DNA of 64,000 nucleotides from Tetrastigma voinierianum (Eukaryota > Streptophyta > Magnoliopsida > Vitales > Vitaceae). Positions 45,360 through 58,839 of this stretch are shown piece after piece (the stretch's first letter is position 1; each line of letters begins with the position of its first letter). Under the pieces are notes generated by a model. That model saw only the letters and a program-made list of their open reading frames with translations, searched no databases and was not told the DNA's origin. Position numbers and translations under genes: made by a program. Location: the NCBI GenBank assembly GCA_016808115.1, contig JAEQBH010003943.1, positions 620,001 through 684,000 on the forward strand, in the 5' to 3' direction.

Positions 45360-46700
45360 ATGTTTGTAGTTGCTTTGTATAAGACTTGCTTCGTCTATTT
45401 CGTATGCCGAAATTATTCCCAAGCGTAGGAACTAAGGTCGTCAAGCATTATACTACTGTGGAAGTCCACAGGTCATCTCCACAGTGGTATTCTAGGTGAT
45501 CCTTATAGGTTATTCTCCCGAATGTGTTTAAAAAGTAAATTATGGGGTTGTGGGTAGTTGATTAAGTAGCGATTAAGTTGACTATTTTTAAAAAGCAGGA
45601 CAAGTGATTGATAGAGGTTCTTAGGTTTCCTCACTACCCGATCAAGTAATTCCCACCTCTTCTTCGCAATCTCATCTAGGTGCCATTGATGAATGGTCTT
45701 CGATGGAAGATTTTACATTAAAAGCTCTTTTAGAATGAAAGGCGATCGAGCGATGATAAACACTTGTTCAAACGATTTACTCAAACTCTTAGCTTGCATT
45801 TGCGATCAAGCACAACGTGTACCGAGGATCTCTCGTTCACACGTTTATCAAAGAAGATATCTTAACTAAGGTTTATGAATTTTCTACAAGTGCTCGACAT
45901 CGTGCAATCCCGTTAATTACAAAAGAGGAATTGAAGTTATTATTACCTTGATCGAGGGTGAGTTTCCGTTAGAACCCAATCATGGGAGTTTAGAACCCTA
46001 CATTGAAACTAAAAAGCAATTCATATTTGATAAGAAACTACTCATAAACGAAACTTGAGAAAAATCACACTTCAATTGCAAGATCGGAGAATCAAAAGCA
46101 CAAAATACTGTAAGAGAAAACCGAGTTGTGTGATCTAACTGAAAGATTACAAGTAATTGAAATCCAGAATCTGGAGAAAAGTTAAGTATTTTACTCTACC
46201 CTATGAACCCTAGCAAAACTATGAGAAAAACCTCTCTTTATATGAAAACCAAAACCCTAGGATCAAAAGCCTCTCCTTTCCACCCTTCTTTTGGCTTTTA
46301 TACCCTTTTCCTTTGTGATCTCGAATTGGTGGTCGAAGGACGAGCATACCCTTGCACCGAAATTGGAATTCTGCTCAAATCCCGCAAAAATTACATGTTG
46401 GTACGGTACGATAAATTGTGGTACCGAGTACCAGCATACTCGCAATGATTTAGGAATGCAGTGGGGTGAGTGAATGCCAGGTACCCGCGCCTCTGCAATG
46501 TTCCCTCACCGCAATTAACACTTCACGGAGACTTCTCAGCAGCTGCCATCCCGCAAATGATCTACAATCGCTCTCACGGACACGAACCACATAAAGGTGT
46601 GCAGACTCGAAAAACCTACCTGAAGTACAAAAACACGAAACGATCAAAGGCACCTATTCTTATACAAAATGAGCAAAATATAATTGAAGATTACTAAAAT
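45360..46700 (-). mobile_element. LTR remnant inside MULE copy B
   Basis: Copy A passes from the transposase end to the PMD gene in about 270 bases, but copy B has 1.6 kb here. The extra DNA starts with phrases like those near the inner end of the LTR at 42698 (CAAGCGTAGGAACTAAGGTCGTCAAGC, then CCACAG) and ends with ACGAAACGATCAAAGGCACC...ACAAAATGAG, comparable to the tail of the same LTR type. A GGTAC-rich cluster lies at 46400-46490. Borders are uncertain and no target duplication was found. Confidence 0.5.
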
Positions 46701-47039
46701 CCGATATAAATATTTCTTATGTATATAGTTTGTATCAGTCTGCCTGATTATAAGATAAATCTCACTCTCTTTAAATAAGCTATGAAATCGTATAGCGGTT
46801 TGTTCATTATAATAATGCATTCATGCTGCCATTTGAAACATCTCAATGTTTGGTAATAATTATAGTGTCTTTGTGTTATACGTACATATATATGGCGTTC
46901 GAGGGCTTCATGATGTAGATCGCTAAATCCATCTATCTTGGTATTCTGAGATAGACATAGGTCGCATTTAGTAGATACGGAGCAGGTATGTATTTTATTA
47001 CATATCAACTGCTATTACATATCGTTGGTGTAATGTATA

Positions 47040-48245
47040 TATAATCAATTCTAAAATTGATTTCTTCGATTTACTGTAGTTCCACAAGAGGTACTCACCC
47101 TCGCCAGCGGATGAAAGCCCAGCAAATACGTATGTAGCCGGAAGGATGGATCTACGTACGTCCATCACGTGATCACTCAAAGTTCCACATGGTATATACC
47201 GCATAGGCCACATCATGATCGATTGGCCACTCATCACTAGTCTCGTCGAGAGATGACAGCCTAAGACACACACATTTCATGTACCACGTCGAACTAGTGA
47301 TCATGTTCTGGGATATTTACTATCATCAGCCAGGCTCCGTATCCATGGACTAGCAGTCATCGAGACATGTGTGTTCGATGTGGCAAAGTTGTGTCGGGAG
47401 CTGCTCGGTGTCATCCCACCCGCTAATGCTCTCAAAGGAGTCACTATCTCCATACGGTGGTTATGTGACTAGTTATCCACCCAGCACCTGACGTAGATGT
47501 GGTCACTTTAGAGCGGAGTGTGCATGGTTTCATCTTAGCATTAATGGGATCCTTCTTCTTTGCGGATAAAAAGGGAGTGCATGTCTATTTGTGCTTTCTC
47601 CCACTGCTATGAGATTTAACGTAGACTGCGGCGTATAGTTGGGGTAGTGCAGTACTAGCACAGTTATACCGAGAGTTATGCCAAGCCCCGACAGGTTGCC
47701 AGGCCCATGATGTGGGTTATATTACAGCATTACATTGTATCCATAACTTTATTTTATTACATACACATTCATATACATAGCACATCATTAGTTTGCTTAC
47801 TTTTTGTTTATTTTTTATTCAACTCTGATCTTTGGAGAGACTTCACGTGGGGTAAACCGATTTTGGGCAACTAGCAGCACATGTAGTGTAACACCCCAAA
47901 ATACACCCTAGTCGTTTTTAAACGTAATTAGGGTATATTATAAGTGCATTTTGAAATTTTTTGTAATTATTATTTTGCTAAGTGAGAAAATTCAGAAACC
48001 GAATTTATTGCAAGATACAAGGGTAAAAAGTGGAATTTGTTAAAGCGTGATATAAATCATAGATAATAGATTATATGCCAAAGTGGAATAATGGGAAGTT
48101 GTGGTGCAAATAAAAGGGAATTTGAGGACCAAAGTGCAATAAAAAGAAAATTAGAAATCAAATGGGATAAGACCAAGTTGGTCTCTCATTTCGGAAGGGC
48201 TAGGGCATTACGTGAAGAGAGGAGAAAGGAAGAAGAGAAGAAGAA

Positions 48246-48278
<33 letters not shown>

Positions 48279-51200
48279 AAAGAAAGCCAAGAAAGGTATG
48301 GATGGCTATGATTTTGTATGGATTTGTATGGATATTAGTGCATTTCCATTTCTAAGTTTATGCAAGATTCATCCCTATTCAGATTTCTTAGCAGTTGGGT
48401 TGGTAAAACCCTAGTTGTATAAGATGAGTATGGATTATTGGTTTATGATGTATGAAATTCCTCCTTGAGCTAGGGTTTGAAGTGTTTAAGAGTATGGATA
48501 CTTGTTAGGTGTTAGGAATCCTCTTAACTTCCCCTCTTGTGTTTATGTTTGGGTTATGAACCATTTGAGAGTTGTTTTTGGTGATGCTTTTGGATTATTT
48601 TGGGGTTTTTAGTTAGATTTCTGGAAAAATGGACGAAATCATCAAATTTGGGCAAATTTGAGTCTGCGCGTGGCGTAGGGATCCCAGCGCAATAGCGTGA
48701 GTCCACGTACCAAGGCGTGGCATGTCCATGCAGTGACGTGCCGAATGACTTGGACCCATAGCCACCGAAAGTGCCCTTGTGACGTAGCTCTTATTCTAAC
48801 CAAGAAAATTTACGTGTTTTGTTTTGTTTTGTTTTTCCGTTGCTCAGAGACATCTATATGAACTAATAGAGGACCTTATAAGTGTGTAAATGGTCTCTTC
48901 CATTATTTGTAAAGCAAGGAAAAATTAAACCATACCTGTTAACCTCAGCGGCAGTTTAATGTTGGCAAACTTAATGCTACCATGATAAGATAAATAAGTT
49001 CTGAACACATATAATTGTAGGGCTACCTGGAATGGGATATTGAATGACCTGACACCTGCATTATGAGTGGCACGTATAGCACTTCGATACTCGGTTAGTG
49101 CGATGGCTCTCTACTTAGGTGCTTGGCATTGTGCTGGGGCCTCTCTGATTGGATTCGATGACACTCTGCAGTCGGTGTTTCGGTACTCTGCTTTGTGCTC
49201 TGACACCTCAGTCTTGTATCACCGTGCCTTGGTGCTGTTGTGTTGTGTCTACTCATTTCCTTATTCACGATCACAGGTAATTGACGGTTATATGATAAGA
49301 GTCTAAATAGCAGACCAAGAGTAAAGTAATGTACATGGATTACGTTACACGAATGTACCTCTCAGTACCTCGTATAAGTATAAGTTCTATAGTACCCTCT
49401 GGTACCTACGTACAAGTATAAACTCTGCAATAGTACCTCACGGGCCGCCTGCAATGCAGTATAAGCTCTATAGTACCTACGGTGCCTCGTGCAGTATAAG
49501 CTCTTTTGTAACTCCTACAGGAGATCCCGAACAAGTATAGATGCACTATAAGTACAAGTATGTGTATAAGTTTGATTATATGAATTCATGAAAAAGTCGA
49601 TATACATTCTTTGTATGTCACATTCTTGTTATATGCTTATTGTAAATGAGTATTAGTGCATGTGTAGCATTATAAGTCATATGTTTCCACTAAAGCGTTA
49701 AACTTAGCACGGAGTTTTAATTAGGTGTAGGTGCGAGAGGGGGCGTCCATGATCTTCATATCTTGCTAGGCAAAAAACTTAAAAATCTGGGTTCATCACG
49801 AGTAGGTTTGCGTTTGATTATGTAAATAAATGTACAGTTTTATATGTATATGTAAATGGGACTTAGGACTATATGTATTGATACTGTAAACACCACTACG
49901 GTGGTAGTTTTATTTTGTATCTTTGTATATGATATTTTGATTCAGTTATAAGATTTGGGCCCACCAATGTCTAAAAGCAAACAAATCCCGAGTAAAGTTT
50001 GCCCATCGTCCTCCTAGAGGCGGATGGGGTGTGACATGTAACACCTCCGATCGCTCATGCCTTACATGATGGCGACCCGGAATGTCGTCGATGGAGGCGT
50101 GGCGAGGTGTCCGCGATGGATTACCGACTGCGGTGAGCGAGCAGCTCTTCCATTGGGGTGTAGGTGAAGAGTACCTTTGACATAGGTGCATAACCCATCC
50201 AACGTACTCGTCCTATACCGAGATTGGCTAGATGCACAAACTCTTGATCATGTAATAGTATATGTAAATGTAGATGGTTCTATAGTAATTTGATTCATTT
50301 GCACGTCAACGTTATTGACATAAAATGTAAATGTGTAGGTCATATGACATCCATACATCAAAGAGTTGGTTGACCAACTACCAAATATCTACTTAGCTGA
50401 TCAGGAAATCTAGTCGATGATGTCACCGCTTATATGTTTTGGAACTGTTGAGTGGCATCGTCCAGAGCGAGTCTTACACCAATTTGGGCTACACCGAGAG
50501 ATACCTCCATCTTACTCTTATGAGCAACAACTACATAGAGTGGATGCATGTGGATGGCTTTGAAGAGATTGGGCAACGTATCATGCTTGATACATTGCCT
50601 TATGAGATGCATGACGGACCAGGGATCATCACCCCATAGGCGGGTATTATGAACTTTCATGATCCATATATGCAGTCGTATCGTCGTATTACACAATGTT
50701 TTATGACACCACCACTCCATGGGGATGATATGAGTTACCATACTACAACCGGTACTACTCAGATTTTAGTAAGTTAGAGTCTTGTGATTCTAAAGTGTTT
50801 TTCAAATTTGAATCAATAGATTATGTATTTATAATTGTTTGGTTGGTTCTTTTAAATCTCTGTCTTGACTAACATAGCTAGTCGATCGTGTGGAGCTACC
50901 ATAGGATTAGTGCAAGACTTACATCATATTGCTAGATCAGTGTTACACTAGATCGGAGATGAGCATCTCATCGCTAGACACGATCAGGAGGCATCTATTC
51001 ACGTGGACCATCCATTAGGCCTTCGGTGTCATCCACTCCAGTTCGTATATAGCCCATTCGAGGTAAAGGGAGAGGGAGAGTTGATCGGCGAGGTCGTGGT
51101 CGAGATAATTAAGGTGAGGTCATAAGGTGAGATGGTGGTAGTCGTGGTTGAGATGCTTGGCGAGTTGTGGTCAAGATGGTGAGGGAGGTCATGGTACACA

Positions 51201-51725
51201 CAGGCCAACATTACCACCAGTATCACCACTCCCATGTTGCATGATGCTTTCATACCATACTTACCCGGCTACGATGCCATACGCCCCATATTTGCCATCA
51301 CTTTCGATACTTCTATATCCCCGCAGTTTACATCACCTTCCATGCCCCACGGACTTGCATTGAGTGGACTTGGCTCCGTGTCATCCCACCATTATCACCC
51401 ACATCTCCCTCTTTATAGACCACATCTTTACCATCTTTGATGTCGCTAGAGCCAGCTTCCATGGCAATAGATATTACCTTATCATCTTTGAGTTTACTAT
51501 CCCCTACATTGCCTCCCATCGATGAGACCGATGAGACCATAGTTGACCTTGTATCAGAGTTGATGCACTTTCCAAATAAAGACTGACTCACGCACTCATC
51601 GAGTACTTTCATCCATCGCCTCCCCTTCACCACGGCTCCATTTGAGATCAGAACGACCATGCATCAAGCACCTATTCTAGCTGCTCCCTGGGCAGAAATC
51701 AGCACTTCATTCAGACTCATTGATA
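47040..51725 (+). pseudogene. Plant mobile domain gene, copy B
   Basis: This is the counterpart of 17637-19947, split by the solo LTR at 47887-50036. Recognisable pieces in changing frames are: a stretch reading ELLGVIPPANALKG (about 47398-47440); a HGF..ALMGSFFFADKKG region (about 47525-47575); and, after the solo LTR, MMSPLICFGTVEWHRPERVL (about 50419-50475) followed by QFGLHREIPPS. The Ser/Pro-rich tail lies at about 51180-51720 and has matching phrases in copy A (for example CATCATCCCACCATTATCACCCA). Nearly every segment is interrupted by stops, so it is more decayed than copy A. Confidence 0.65.
47887..50036 (+). mobile_element. Solo LTR inside the PMD gene of copy B
   Basis: The sequence starts TGTAACACCCCAAAATACACC and ends GGATGGGGTGTGACA. 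It splits the PMD gene remnant, whose sequence resumes directly after it. Flanks are tgtag (47882-47886) and tgtaa (50037-50041), four of five bases matching. A GAA-rich microsatellite at 48230-48290 and a block with repeated TAGTACC / TATAAGCTCT phrases (49350-49520) lie within. The Lys-rich 107-codon frame there comes from the microsatellite and is not a gene. Confidence 0.8.
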
Positions 51726-52235
51726 TATAAGCTTATATTTGTATATATCGATATTTGTATATATTTTTTTATATTTATATGGATTTTGTTTATATGTGAA
51801 ATCAAAGTTTTTGTTGAATTAGTTATAATTTGATGCATGGGTTATAATTTATATATATTCTTGTTCTTGTGCAAACTTGTGTGTCAATATAATCGAGCTT
51901 CATGCAAAAAATCCATCGAACTCCATGATTTTTTGTATTTTCAAATGATAATACTGAATCGGATAAAAACTTGTGAAATAAAAAATAAATCTTAAAAAAT
52001 ATTTTGCAATAAAACTTCTTGTAGATTTATTTGGGATTTAAAGCTATTATAATTTGATATGCTTCTTGTGAAAATTTAAAATATTTATAAAAATATCGAA
52101 TCTAATAGAATAACTTGTGTAAACATTTGTATTAATAAAAACTTAAAATAATTATTTTTATAAAATGATTATTTTCCAAACACAAAAGAGTTATTTATAC
52201 AAGAATAGTACCAATAGGTGAATTGCGAGATATCA
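51726..52235. other. 3' non-coding part of MULE copy B
   Basis: This is AT-rich sequence downstream of the PMD gene, partly comparable to 19948-20340 in copy A (GATATATAAGC/GATATCTTTTTATATCTGTATATAT openings). It is interrupted by the solo LTR and continues at 55214. Confidence 0.5.
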
Positions 52236-53079
52236 TGTGGGAGGGGTCTCAAAAATACCCTAGAATTTTTTATAATAAAAATTATTATATTCCGGTATAA
52301 ATTGAGCTAACTTGGGTAGATGCTGGGGGAATTGTTAAATGAATATTGAATAATTATTATATGCAGACATGCGTAAATATTATATGCTAAATGAGAATTG
52401 ATTGACCTCGAATTACCTAATGTAAAGGGCAAATTTGAATCTGAAATGAGACATAAGGGTCAATTGTAAATGTTATGTTTAAGTGTAAATATGAGAGCTT
52501 AAAGTGTAAATAAAAATGAAATATGGGCTATATAAAGCAATTAGAGAACTTAAGTCAAAGAATGCATTTTTTTTTTTGTGGCCAAACAAGGCCTTATGAA
52601 AATAAGTGACTTCGAGACCAAAAAATAAGAAAATGAGAATAGTGTGAAGGCCAACATGTATTCCATATCTTAATGTGAGGATAAAGACCAAAATGTGGTC
52701 TTTGGGAGCTCATTCTTGAGTAATCCCGCTTTTTAGAGAATAGAGAGGAGAAAAGAGGGAGTAGAGAGGCAAGGCTTGGGAAAAAATCAAGTTCTAGGGT
52801 GGGCTTTCCCACTTCTTGCTCTTGTGATAAAGCAACTTAGAAGTTGAGATTTGAAGAGGCTAAGGTAAGAAAACAAACCTTAACTTCATCTTTGTGATTT
52901 TTTATCTTGGGAAAGCCCTAACTCTGGGTAAATGCGGTCTATTGATTCTAAACCACTTTTGGAGTTATTTTGGGTGGATTCCATGGTAGATTTTTGATAT
53001 GGGATGAATTGGAGGAAGTTTGATTAAAGAAAAATGGGAGAGAATGGCAAAATTTGCCATTTTCTAGGCAAAACCCGCA

Positions 53080-53220
53080 AGTGGTACCGATACCAAAGAG
53101 TGGGTACCGCACTCCACTCATGCGTAGGAGAAGTGGTACCGGTACCACTCAAGTGGTACCGCATCTACCGGCAAAGATAGAGATTAGTACCGTATCGGCC
53201 CAAGTGGTACCTGAGAACAT
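53080..53220. repeat. GGTACC palindrome block in LTR
   Basis: Within 140 bases there are about seven copies of GGTACC or GGTACCG, including the double palindrome GGTACCGGTACC (around 53135-53146) and the repeated phrase CAAGTGGTACC. A matching GGTAC-rich block occurs at 46400-46490. Confidence 0.75.
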
Positions 53221-53978
53221 GTTTCCTCGCAACCCCTGCTTTTGCATGCTATATGCACTTTAAGTCCCGTATTCAGACATCGACATTTAAGGACCCTAAT
53301 AAATGACTAACGGGGTTAAGTAATAAGAATGAAACTGGGCTTAAAAACGCATCGCACTGTCAGTCGCAATTAATGGTGAGCCAGCCGCCCCATTTCAATA
53401 CGCCCCGTCTGTGGGTTCAGCCTCACTTTATGCGGGTTAGTGCCACATGAAAGTGGACATGCCCCTATAAACAGGAGGCTGACCACCCCTCGGTCTCGAG
53501 CCGGCCCAGGGCCTGGCCCCATGTCAGGCTACGCCAGAGTGGTCACTGCCACGAGGGCACCACACACACAGTGGCTGCTACCCGCGCCGAACCCGGGACC
53601 ATGAGCTAGACACCATCTCGGCGTAGCCCACTCACCAACTCGAGCTACTTAGCCCGGGGCTTGGTGCTGGGAACCACCGAACGCGTATCTAAGCTCATTG
53701 GCCCCAGTTCGAGCCCACGGAGGCGTAAATAAACCCCCGTGGAGCATAGCTCTGAGCGTAATTCACCCTCGTCTGAGTGGGCCAAAGGGCCCTATAAAAG
53801 ATATTCGTTTAGCACGATTATTTGTTTAACCACTAAGAGTGGAGAATTTGTATTTGACTAGGTGTGGGTGAAGACGACAACCTAACTTAGGACTAGTATC
53901 GAATGAGACAAGGGATCGATAAATTGGTTTGTTTAATTCTCTGTTCTCTGTCTGTTTTGTTCATTGTGACTCAATTCT

Positions 53979-54095
<117 letters not shown>

Positions 54096-54240
54096 AATTA
54101 TTAGTACCGAAATATTTGTCAAATATCCGCATGTGAGTGTATTTGAACTACAAGTGAATTTACTACATGAAAAAGTAAAATCGGAATTGAAATGCATTAT
54201 TAATAAATTCAACACGACTGACCACCAACCTGAATTTGTC

Positions 54241-54665
54241 ATGAAGCGAACCGTATTTGTAAAATATGAAATCACATTGCCGTCATCGATAAACACATAT
54301 GATTCACCAATCGAATCACTGTGAATGTCAACTTCTATAGTCATATGTGAGTTGGTAATATTGAATATGAAATCATTATCATAATGAACGGATAAACATT
54401 TACGTGATTCACCAACTTAACTGTCGTGAATATCGCATTTCCCCTATAATCATATGTGAGTCGTACATTAAACGCAAATCATCAAGTATTGAATCGACAA
54501 ATGCGATAGATTCACCAATTGAACTCGCCATAATGTCGACTTCTATAAATTACATATGTGAGTTTATTATCAATGTGCAATCACATTGCTATTGAATGAC
54601 AAACTGAACAAGATTCACCAACTGAATCTATCGTGAATGTTGACTCTATAGTCATATATGAAATC
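54241..54665. repeat. Tandem repeat of about 104 bp, four units
   Basis: The anchor GATTCACCAA occurs at 54301, 54406, 54509 and 54612, spacings of 105, 103 and 103 bases. Each unit continues with a GAA..TCGTGAAT phrase and a TATAGTCATATGTGAGT phrase. Units differ by many substitutions. A weaker fifth unit may precede at about 54140-54240. The array lies in the 3' half of the solo LTR. Confidence 0.8.
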
Positions 54666-55213
54666 GCAAACCGAAAAGCGAAAAATGATTTGAAAAGTGT
54701 ATGTGTATAAGTATCTTTTACATTACACATAGACATTGTATAAAGGCATTATTTTGATAAATTAATTATTCGTATTGAACTGAAATGGAATAGAGAATCA
54801 GATGTAAACTACCAAGTTACTTAAAACGCTAATGTATTGCTTTAATCAATATTCAAAATCAATGATGTGTATTACCGTTTGAAAGCGAACCCAATGTTTT
54901 GTAAACAAAAAGGAGTTCAACTCCGAAATTATTTTCAGACTTATATCCGACATGATTGAGACATAAATAGAATCCAAGATAAAATGTCATTTTTTGTTAA
55001 AGGCATATTTTGTAAAGGAATTGCATTGAAATTGTAAATGTTTATGGGTTTGCCCTAAATGGAAATCACTTCCGCAAAGATTTGATAATGAAAACGTTTA
55101 TATTAATGAATTGTATTTGATAAATGGATTTGATAAAAGGCTTCGATCGAGCGTCCCCGGGGTTTTGGTTCAAATCCGCCAACCGAGCTTCTGCCTACTT
55201 CAAGTACGCTACA

Positions 55214-55490
55214 TATCATTAATTTTAATAATTTGTATTTGATTTTTTATTGATTCAACAATTTGAAATAATATAGTAAATGTTGTTGTCACCAACAGCG
55301 ACATTATTATTTTTAAAAAATTAAAATACCGTTATTGAGGACAACGGCATTTGCTTAAAAAAAATTATAAAGCTGTTTTTTATGACAACGGAATTTACTT
55401 AGTTGTCACCTACACGGTTCAAACGACTGTATTTTACAAGCTTCAAAAATTAAATTTTTTATAATTTTTTAAAAAATATATTATTTTAAT
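55214..55490. repeat. Right terminal region of MULE copy B
   Basis: Three palindrome-type units occur at 55278-55305, 55325-55352 and 55370-55396, spaced 47 and 45 bases. They are followed by an AT-rich end (AAATTTTTTATAATTTTTT...ATTATTTTAATCC) that is close to the reverse complement of 22813-22860. This is the mirror image of the left end. Confidence 0.6.
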
Positions 55491-56081
55491 CCAAAACCCA
55501 ATTGAAATGTAATATTCTATCCATACTATTTTTTAAAATACTTTTTAAGATTGTGAATTTTCATATTTATTGAATTTGATTTTTTTGTTATTATAAATTA
55601 AATGAAATGGCTAACCTCTATCATTTTCTCACTATTTATTTTACATTTATTCACTTTTTATTACATCATATCCACAAACTTTGAACTAGAAAAGAACATT
55701 GGACCAATTCTCTCCTCTTAACCATTTGGTAGATCAATGGTTAGATCTTATTGACATTTTCTCTATCACCATTTTTTTTTCTCTCATTTTCTCACCACTT
55801 TTTTTTTTTTTCTCACATTTTCTGGGACAACCAAACATACCCTCATGGGAAGTTAAGCTTACAGAGTCAAAGATGAGAACGCTTGGCCAAGAAAGGAGAG
55901 CAAAAAAAGTGGGTCTTAGGAAGCTCTTGCATGTTGGCCACTTGTAGTGCAATTTCCATTGCCACCTCCAACCACTTTTTCCTCCATCCATTTCACTCTC
56001 TCCCCCACACAACCCAAAACCAGAACTGTTTATCATCTTCTTTCTCCTCTCTCCTGATCTGGTTTTAGAGCTCGATCATCA
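55491..56081 (+). promoter_or_regulatory. Upstream region of the GPI-protein gene
   Basis: This includes long T-runs (55760-55812) and a CT-rich stretch just before the start codon (55970-56060), typical of a plant 5' UTR. No clear TATA box could be chosen. The start context ATCATCAATGGCT fits plant preference (A at -3, G at +4). Confidence 0.4.
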
Positions 56082-56921
56082 ATGGCTTCTCTTCTTCAAC
56101 TGATCACCCTCTTCTTCTTTCTGGTCGCTCTTTCCATTCTGTTCTCATCCACTCTAGTCCATTGTGATGGTAATCAAAATCTCTTTAATTTCCTCATAGA
56201 TCTCTTCTGTCTTTCAGATGGCCCTTTTGTATTTATGATTGAGAAAATCTGGAATGTTATCTATTCTGTATATTAGTTGTAAATATTGGTGCTTCTGCAT
56301 TTTGGTGATTTTCCTTATTTAGATAATTAGATGCTTGATTAGTTCCTTATTTGTAACGATTTATGATTGAGATGCTGATAATTTTGGGATACTCATGCAG
56401 ATGACGACGACCTTCTTCAAGGCCTAAACAGCTACAGAACAGCCAGAAACCTTCCAACCCTGGCCAAGAACAACAAGGCGGAGTGCCTGGCGGAGGAGCT
56501 GGCGGAGGAAATGGAGCATCAACCCTGCGCCGCCGCCGCCGCTGCCTCCAACGCCACCCAGCAGCTGCAGCTGGCAAACTACCCGAGCATCCTCAAAAAG
56601 TGCAAAATCGACATCAACTACACCAGAGACGGAATGGTGATGCAAGTCTGCGTCCCCAACAGGGTTTCTACCCTCGTCCTCACCAACTTCACTCAGTCTC
56701 ACTATTCCAGGTATCTGAACGACAGCAGGTTCACCGGCGCCGGCATCGGATCGGAGGACGACTGGGTGGTGGCGGTCCTCAGCACCAATTCGCCGGAGGG
56801 GAGCTTCAGTGGGGGTTACAGGGCTGCCATGGAGGTGGGTTTTATGGTGATGCTCAGCCCCTGCTTGATGGGTATGTTTTTGGGATTAGAAATATTTGTT
56901 GGTATGGTGATCAACAACTAA
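56082..56921 (+). CDS. GPI-anchored protein, At5g19230/At3g06035 type
   Basis: Two exons, 56082-56169 and 56401-56921, joined by a GT-AG intron, give an uninterrupted 202-residue protein. It has a strong signal peptide (residues 1 to about 28, SLLQLITLFFFLVALSILFS), a mature domain with four cysteines in ECLAEEL, HQPC, KKC and QVCVP, and four N-glycosylation sequons (NAT, NYT, NFT, NDS). A hydrophobic C-terminal tail follows Ser/Gly-rich small residues (SPEGSFSGG), as expected for a GPI signal. The family block SYRTARNLPTLAKNNKAECL and the later RFTGAGIGSEDDWVVAVLST match the plant 'uncharacterized GPI-anchored protein' group, whose function is unknown. It should sit on the outer face of the plasma membrane. 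It is the only host gene here with no frame problem. Confidence 0.9.
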
Positions 56922-58289
56922 GGCTGTTTGGCTGTGTGTGAGGCTTATTAATCCTTTGTTGTTAATGTAGCTTTTGTTTTTAGGTTGATGAACCAGCTGT
57001 TTTCATTGCAGTGCCAATACACTGTGCTCTCTTTTTCCCCCATAAGCCTTAATCCTTCTCTCTTTTGTGATATTTGTGTTAAATTAATTTATTATTATAT
57101 GGATTAAGCATCATCATATTACAATTTTAATTATAATATTATGCATGTTAATTATGGATCATTTATGAGATAGTTTATTATTAACTAGCTATGAATCCAT
57201 AATTCTATCTTCTCCTTTGTTTTGATAAACTCATTGGACCAAAGTCCAAACATTCTCTTATGTTATATATATATATATATATAGAGAGAGCCCTAGAATT
57301 AAACAAATGTTTGATATAACACATTTTGAAGAGAATGAAATAATCATTTTCAACCGAGGCTTTTTTTTTATCTCATCCCTTATAGATTTAGGAAACTAAT
57401 GGTAACCAATAATTTTGGATCTATGTCAAGTATGTTTTTTGCATATTTCGAATTAATATACTTATTTGCTCAATAAAATTATCATTTTGTAATATATTTA
57501 TTGGATACTTTGATTATTAATCAATTGCTATTGTGATCAATAAACACTTGATTTTATAAAAAATTATAGCAATTTGATGATGAAGTTCAAATTTTGAATT
57601 CAGAGATATCTCAACTCCATTCAAAAAATTAAAAAACCCTAAGCTCAACTCAAACAAGTTTTCTTTCCGATGTTCAAAACTTGTTTAAAACATAATCAAA
57701 TAATCAAGCTCTTTGAATTTGAATCAATTAAAAATTAATAAATAATTATATTTGAACTCGACTCATAAATAATATATTTGACCTCGATTCGATTAACAAA
57801 ATAGAAAATTTTGATTGCTCAAGGAATGAGTTGAGTATTATAATATTTGAACCGGGAGTCTACAAGTTACTTTAATTTATTCAACTAACTCCGAATGGAA
57901 TTTAAGTATTTTACGAATTAAGCTCGAATAATTTGACTCATTTACATTTTTAGTTGTTACTCTCGTTAGGATCAAAGGCTTTAATACCATTTTGTGTGGA
58001 TCCATGTCCTCGAAGCGAGATCACGAAATATTATGTGATGTTTGGTTCAGGAAAAAAATTATTTTTAAATTACTTAAGAAAACGAGTTTGAATTAATATT
58101 TAAAATAATGAAATAATTGTGAATGTATTTTTATTATACTTCTTTTTCTTTATGGTTAAAAAACTCATAAATATAATCCGTTGTGAAACGAATTATATTT
58201 ATGAGTTGTGCTTTGTTTCTTTTATAAAAAAAAGTAACAAAAAGATACTTATGTTTCTGATATTTCGTTTCTCAACTTAATCCTAACAG
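56922..58289. other. 3' UTR and AT-rich intergenic DNA
   Basis: About 200-300 bases of probable 3' untranslated region are followed by AT-rich sequence with a TA/GA microsatellite (57265-57288). No gene or clear transposon end was found. Confidence 0.5.
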
Positions 58290-58839
58290 TTAAATGATCA
58301 GGAGTTTCAAACCCAAACCATACACGCATAGCGCTCCAAACCATGCATCTAACCTTTCTAGCCAAACAACACAAATCCTTACAACCCAAGACACGTATCC
58401 ATATTCAAATTCCATACAACCCAAGATACATCCACCAAATTTGGGTAGAATTCCATACATGCGATCTTCTTTCTTTTCCTTCTTCTTTTTTCTTCTTCTT
58501 CTCTTTCTTCTTTTCTTCTTCTTCTCTTATCCAAGTATTTCCCTTTCCAAAGCACCAAAATGGTATATTTCTTTTTGCCTTATCCTTATTTGATCTTATC
58601 CCTATTTGATCTTATCCCCTTTTTATTTCACTTCTTTGGCCCTCCAACTCTTCTAATATTTCGTAAATCAATTTACGTTATTTTACAATACCAAATCTTC
58701 TTTATTATTTCAGAATTTAACTTCGATGATATTTCTACTTTTGTTTTTATCTTTATTTTATTCCGGATAAATATACTATTACTTTTATTTTACCCTAAAC
58801 ATGTTATCAAACCGTTAGAGTATAATTTAGGGTGTTACA
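58290..58839 (-). mobile_element. LTR fragment, - strand
   Basis: On the - strand the segment starts at 58839 with TGTAACACCCTAAATTATAC, an opening very like that of the LTR at 47887 (TGTAACACCCCAAAATACAC). Its GAA/CTT-rich stretch (58462-58530) corresponds to the GAA-rich stretch of that LTR. The other border is not visible. It abuts a Copia fragment at 58840, so it was inserted into that older element or a truncated copy of it. Confidence 0.6.

Noticed and set aside
48091..48414. Lys-rich 107-codon frame
   Set aside because: It is a translated GAA microsatellite inside a solo LTR.
53380..53790. GC-rich tract considered as rRNA or tRNA gene
   Set aside because: No conserved rRNA phrases or tRNA cloverleaf could be found; it lies inside a solo LTR with perfect target duplication.
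56483..56941. 152-codon frame overlapping the GPI-protein gene
   Set aside because: It is a shifted reading of exon 2, low-complexity (Gly/Arg/His), and conflicts with the intact conserved frame.
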